The position numbers and the translations under genes are program-made. A model generated the notes under the pieces. It saw only the letters and a list, made by a program, of their open reading frames with translations. It made no database searches and was not told where the DNA came from. Source: Cheilinus undulatus (lineage: Eukaryota; Chordata; Actinopteri; Labriformes; Labridae). From it: DNA of 64,000 bases. Each line of letters starts with the position of its first letter. The stretch's first letter is position 1. The DNA lies in assembly GCF_018320785.1 (NCBI RefSeq), contig NC_054886.1:7315207-7379206 (forward strand). Reading direction: 5' to 3'. Positions 59,884 to 64,000 of this stretch are shown piece after piece.

Positions 59884-60385
59884 TGGAAAGAGTTTAAAAT
59901 GGCCAAAAAAAATGGGTTTTCAGTTGCAAAAATTTGTTAAAATTGGCAAAATTGGTGGGAAGAAGTGATAAAAATGGGTAAAAATTAGGCAAAATTGGTG
60001 TAAAATGGCAGCAGTGTAATCCAAAAATGTTCATTTTTTAAGGCATCTGGAGACACCCTCCCAGTGTCTCACGACCCCCAATGGGGTCTCGACCCCAACG
60101 TTGAGAATCCCTGTGTTAGAGTACTCAGATTACTTTTTTTTGGTTCTATTGTTGAAATACAGCATGTTAGTTTTACAATTCAAGTAATCCTGGTTACATT
60201 TCATAAATTTTTTGTCTCATTAACAAATAATATGAAAAGAACTTCACACTCTGAAAGCAAATTACTACATCCAAGTCTTATCTGAAGCTAAAGGTAATGG
60301 TAAGATAATCTGGAGACAACTAAATAGTCTAATTAAACCAAAGGCTACCAATTCTTCCAATAAATATGAACTGAAAATAGGAGAA
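59884..60385. repeat. Duplicated block: hAT right end plus LINE start
   Basis: Copy of about 45456-45943 (right part of the hAT minisatellite element, its tgttagag target site, and the first 270 bases of the following LINE). It ends abruptly at ggagaa and joins sequence homologous to 39862 (cactattaagccaatttta). Confidence 0.85.
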
Positions 60386-60797
60386 CACTATTAAGCCAAT
60401 TTTACAACTTTTTGTTCCACACAGTGTAACCATTAGTAACCTGCTCCACCAATCTTTTAACACATTTTCACCACTTTTAAAGTTACTCTTAATGTAGTTC
60501 TGCTATTTTTTAAATAGAAAAATAGATATTTACAAAAAAGATCCAACTATATAGAAACCTGTTTGTTACCACTGGAAAAAAACAAACAAACAAACAAACA
60601 AACAAACAAAAAAAACTGTCTCCTTGTCCTTATCATAAATTGAAGGCAAACTCACACAAACTTTATAAAGTGTACAAAAATCATTTTAAAATAAATTGCT
60701 TAATATTGGGAATTTAGGACTTCTAATTTTATTGCCGTAGTTTCAAACAGCTATCAGTATTATTATTTTTTTTCTAGGACGGCCTGATCTAGGCATA

Positions 60798-61472
60798 CAG
60801 TGCCAATAAAAAAGAATTCACCCCCATGGATGTTTTACTCTTTCATAGATTACATATTCAATCATGGTCAATATAATTTGGCCTTACAATTTGGATGTAA
60901 AAACACTTTTATATCGCAGTGAAAACAGATTTCAGTGACTGCATAAATATTTGGCCTCTCCAAGTCATTATTTAGTAGATTCACCTTTGGCTGCAATCAC
61001 AGCACTGAGTCTGTGTGGATAGGTCTCAATCAGGCTTGCACATCTGGACGCAGTAATTTTACTCCATTCTTCTTTGCAAAACTGCTCAAGCTCTGTCAGG
61101 TTGCACAGAGGACAGTCCTTTTCAAGTCCAGCCACAAATTCTCTATTGGATTGAGGTCTGAGCTTTGACTCGGCCACTCCACAATATTCCCCTTGTTGTC
61201 TTTTTTATTTATGGTGAAATGGTAGCCAGGAATACTGGTTAAACAGTGACTGGACCTTCCAGACACAGGTGTTTTATATTACAATCACTTGAGACGCATT
61301 CACTGCACTTAATATTACATTTTTTTAACAAATTGACATTACTTTGTAGGAATCTGTTTCCACATTGACATGAAAGAGATTTTTTAAAGTCAAGTTATAT
61401 AGACTGTGATTGGTTTATAAAATCAATAAAAGGGTCAAATATCCAAGGGGTGCATACTCGTCATAGGCAGTG
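60798..61472 (-). mobile_element. Tc1/mariner element, block C copy, internally deleted
   Basis: Ends cagtgccaataaaaaagaat and catactcgtcataggcagtg lie at the same TA site as the copies at 29676 and 40364. On the minus strand part of the transposase remains near 60968-61177, including LEQFCKEEWSKI and IETYPHRLSAVIAAKGEST. Confidence 0.85.
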
Positions 61473-61702
61473 TAATGTTGACAGTGTTTGACTGTAATTC
61501 TTCCCCTCCCAGGAATACAGTTGTGCCACAAAGAAGTTGTTGTTCATGCACAGTAAACCAGTTCAACCAGACGAAATAAAAAAAATATCCACAGACGTGC
61601 TCAGTCATATTCCTCTCATGGCTCACACCCTGATGCAGCAGAGCAACTGCCAGCAACCACAACTGACGCTGTGACCCTGGACTGAAATGTTTTAAGGCAG
61701 CA

Positions 61703-61743
61703 AGACACACACACACACACCCACACACACACCCACACACACA
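61703..61743. repeat. (CA)n microsatellite
   Basis: Shorter counterpart of 40805-40905. Confidence 0.85.
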
Positions 61744-61779
61744 ACAGATAAAGGCTAACAGCTGCAGGAATAATAATAG

Positions 61780-62268
61780 TGTGGTGTTTTTACTTTGAAA
61801 TTCTAGTATTATTTTGGCAACTTCTGGTTTCCGGAGCCTTTGTTACTGGCGCTAACTTGACTCTGCTCTTCCTGAGGCCTTCACCCCCTCCCCCTCCTGG
61901 TGCTGTGGAAAGCCCACACCTGCAGCGAGTTATTCATCCTCCGCTGACTACCTAAGACCGGCTGCAGCTCTCAACAGCGCCTGAGTTTTGCCAACCCTAC
62001 CTAGTGGTAACGCCGACTCGAGCCTCACTCACAGAACTTACGAGTAACATTTGAAAATTTTCCAGTGCTTGATTTTTGACCTTATTTCTAACGTGTCTCT
62101 CCTTCTCCTTTCCAGTGCCTCACTCCCGCTCACAGCCGCCAGCCCTAGCACTCTCTTTACACTGCCTAATATTCCCCTGGACCTCTGGATTCCCCTGTGC
62201 ACAATACAACTGTTAAAACTGCTCTACCACCTCTGCTTCTGGGTTCAACCACACCAATCCACACAACA
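61780..62268. mobile_element. Solo LTR
   Basis: A 489-bp insertion found only in block C. It begins TGTGGTG and ends CACAACA, with a perfect 5-bp target duplication aatag (61775-61779 and 62269-62273). Blocks A and B show the empty site (aataatagtttcc). The ends and target size fit an LTR left by recombination of an LTR retrotransposon. The family is not determined, and it is unrelated in sequence to the sushi LTR at 50549. Confidence 0.8.
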
Positions 62269-62286
62269 AATAGTTTCCTTTTTAAT

Positions 62287-63228
62287 CAGGGGTGTCAAAC
62301 TCAATCACAGCAGGGGCCGAGATCTCAATTTAGGTTTAACCTGAGGGCCTAACAGGGTCAAGATTTAACCCAAAACTGTCAACTGTGTTTCACAGGTAAT
62401 GAATTATAGGGAAAATGAAATGGTGATGATAAAGAATTTTAAGATTTCTAAAAAAAAAAAAAGTCAAAATGATTAAATATCACAGCATCAATGTTACTGT
62501 GTGTCCATGTCAAATAAATAAATGAATTAAAGGCTTAAAATCTCAGATAAAAAGTCAACTTTATAAGTCCTAGAGGTCAAGACACAAAATTAAAAGTCAA
62601 AATAAAGTTTTGAAAGGCAAATCTATGAGTTTCAAGGTCAAGACATGAGATAAAAAACAAAATTAAGAGTTTAAAAGGTCAAAAAAGAAGATAAAATCCT
62701 AAATTGTGATTCTAAAAGGTCACAATATGAGATAAAATTCTAAATCAGGAGTTTAAAAAGTGAAAATATTGGATTAATCTCAAAGTTAGGACTTTAAAAG
62801 GTCACAATATGTTTTGAAATGAAAAATTGTGAACCTACAAGGTCACAATGTGAGAGAAAAAGTCAAAATTATGACTTTAAAAGGTCAAAATATGAAATAA
62901 AACGTCAAATTCCTAAGTTGAAGTCATAAACTTGGGATACAAAATGAAATATGAAATAAAAACACAAATTAGTTTCTTTGCCTTATTCCTGACTTTTTAT
63001 CTAACTATTTCTACTCTCTACTTTTTCAGATTTTTATGACTTAAGTTTTTCTTTCTTTTTTTTTGTCTTTTTTTTTTTTAATCTTCAAGGTTAAATTTAC
63101 ATTTTTAAACTGGAGGAAATCTGCAGACCTCATCCACTTCTAATTAAAATATAAAATGATCTTGCGGGCCGAGTAAAACTGCACGCTGGGCCGCATTCAG
63201 TCCCCGGGCCTTGAGTTTGACACCCGTG
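62287..63228. mobile_element. hAT-type MITE, block C copy
   Basis: Ends caggggtgtcaaactcaatc and ccttgagtttgacacccgtg, with the right target site ttttaaat (63229-63236). The interior repeats match those of 40953-41904. Confidence 0.85.
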
Positions 63229-63308
63229 TTTTAAATGAACAAATGAATCTATCTCTATCTCTGTCTCTATAAATCAGACCACACCTTGTTGACTGTGTAA
63301 GGAGCTTG

Positions 63309-63347
63309 ATGGGCGTTGTACGTCTAAAGTAATGTGGGTATTAAAAG
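63309..63347 (+). promoter_or_regulatory. Shortened promoter of S100 gene 5
   Basis: The shared atgggcgttgtacgtctaaa runs almost directly into the TATA-like tattaaaag at 63339-63347. About 95 bases present at gene 2 are missing, including the aagccaacaccaacatcaaa block. Confidence 0.65.
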
Positions 63348-63421
63348 AGTCTCCTGCCTCTGCCAGCCACTAAATCTCCTTCGTTCCTGAACAGTGACTA
63401 TCTCCTACTCTCTCATCAAAC

Positions 63422-63568
63422 ATGGACCCAGCGAGGGACCCGACTGCGATGGAACTGGCTGTCGCCTGCATTGTTGGGGTCTTCAATCTTCACTCTGGTG
63501 GCGCTGAGAGTCTCACCAAGTGTCAGGCCAAGGACCTGCTAAAGGCAGAGATGCCCGAGTTGGTCAAG
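63422..63568 (+). CDS. S100 EF-hand protein first exon (cluster gene 5, partial)
   Basis: 49 codons from ATG to a phase-0 donor (gtcaag|gtatga). MDPARDPTAMELAVACIVGV, then FNLHSGGAESLTKCQAKDLL, ending EMPELVK. It differs from gene 2 at about nine residues, including Glu to Lys at the last codon of the exon, and retains the shortened EF-hand 1 loop with Gln at the last ligand position. The intron follows gene 2 closely to the end of the window. The second exon, with EF-hand 2, lies outside, so completeness is unknown. Confidence 0.8.
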
Positions 63569-64000
63569 GTATGATACAACCTTGGGGATTAATAGCTGTA
63601 ATAATTTAAGTCATATTCCATGTCAAACTTAGAACAGGCAGTTTTCATTCTTTTTGTGCTTTACTCAAAACCGTACTTGTTTTTGGTTGTTGCAAACCTC
63701 TGAACATGTTTAAAATCAAGCTTTTCAGAGGCACTGATGTTCTCTTATGGTAGATTTTATACACAATAAAAGCTTGAAATGTATTCAAAAAGTCTTATCA
63801 GGTTGAATTAAAAAAATGTGTGGAGCTTTAACTCCATGGGGCAGATCCACTAGGATCAAGCTCTGTGCTTGTAGCACAGGACCAGAGTGGGACTCATTTT
63901 CAGCCCAGGAGTTATGTGTAAATGGGACATGGAGCTATTTTTGCACCATCGCATGCATTTTGTGTGCAGTTTTCCATTTACATGTGCTCTGCAGATGTGG

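Larger units (their letters stand above)
60386..64000. repeat. Segmental duplication block C
   Basis: Homologous to 39862 to about 42777 in block B: end of the TTTTGCCAC array, Tc1 copy, CA microsatellite, hAT MITE, S100 promoter, first exon and the start of the intron. It also matches block A up to the hAT MITE. Continues beyond the window. Confidence 0.85.

Overview
The window is teleost fish nuclear DNA, most likely from a spiny-rayed (percomorph) species. The evidence is spliced vertebrate genes (S100 EF-hand genes and an immunoglobulin-superfamily receptor) sitting among transposable elements typical of fish: Tc1/mariner, hAT and their short derivatives, L2/CR1-type LINEs, tRNA-derived SINEs and a sushi-type Ty3/Gypsy element. 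There are no operons, rRNA or tRNA genes, or CRISPR arrays. All calls come from reading the sequence; no alignment or database search was run.

Layout. 0-0.3 kb: a probable last coding exon of an upstream gene with a Glu-rich tail. 2.2-16.2 kb (+): a five-exon gene for a 232-residue single-pass receptor with a signal peptide, one V-type Ig domain, a membrane helix and a tyrosine-bearing tail. Its introns hold an L2-type LINE, a hAT element inserted in that LINE, a Tc1-like element and a SINE. 16.2-22 kb: nested transposons and no gene. 22-64 kb (+): a tandem S100 cluster. Gene 1 (22186-26492) is complete. An orphan second exon (37666-37806) follows. Genes 2 (42202-44412) and 3 (49527-50147) are complete. 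An orphan first exon, locus 4 (59688-59846), follows. Gene 5 starts at 63422 and runs off the window. Between them lie a decayed SAM-like host-gene fragment (33.1-33.7 kb, minus), a broken hAT transposase gene (35.2-37.1 kb), LINE fragments, and a young, almost whole sushi-type LTR element (50549-55918).

The cluster grew by segmental duplication. Blocks near 25.8-31.9 kb (A), 37.1-42.8 kb (B) and 60.4-64 kb (C) are copies of one another. They carry the same Tc1 insertion shrunk to three sizes (1138, 211 and 675 bp), the same hAT-type element at the same target site, and then, in B and C, the same S100 promoter and first exon. Duplication breakpoints fall inside transposons and inside S100 introns, which explains the orphan exons. 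All S100 introns seen are phase 0 between the two EF-hand exons, so exons from neighbouring loci could in principle be spliced together in frame.

Functionally, the complete S100 genes encode small two-EF-hand proteins expected to dimerise and bind calcium. Genes 2, 3 and 5 have a first EF-hand loop that is three residues short with Gln where the ligand Glu should be, a layout otherwise known from S100A10. In genes 2 and 3 the second EF-hand remains canonical.
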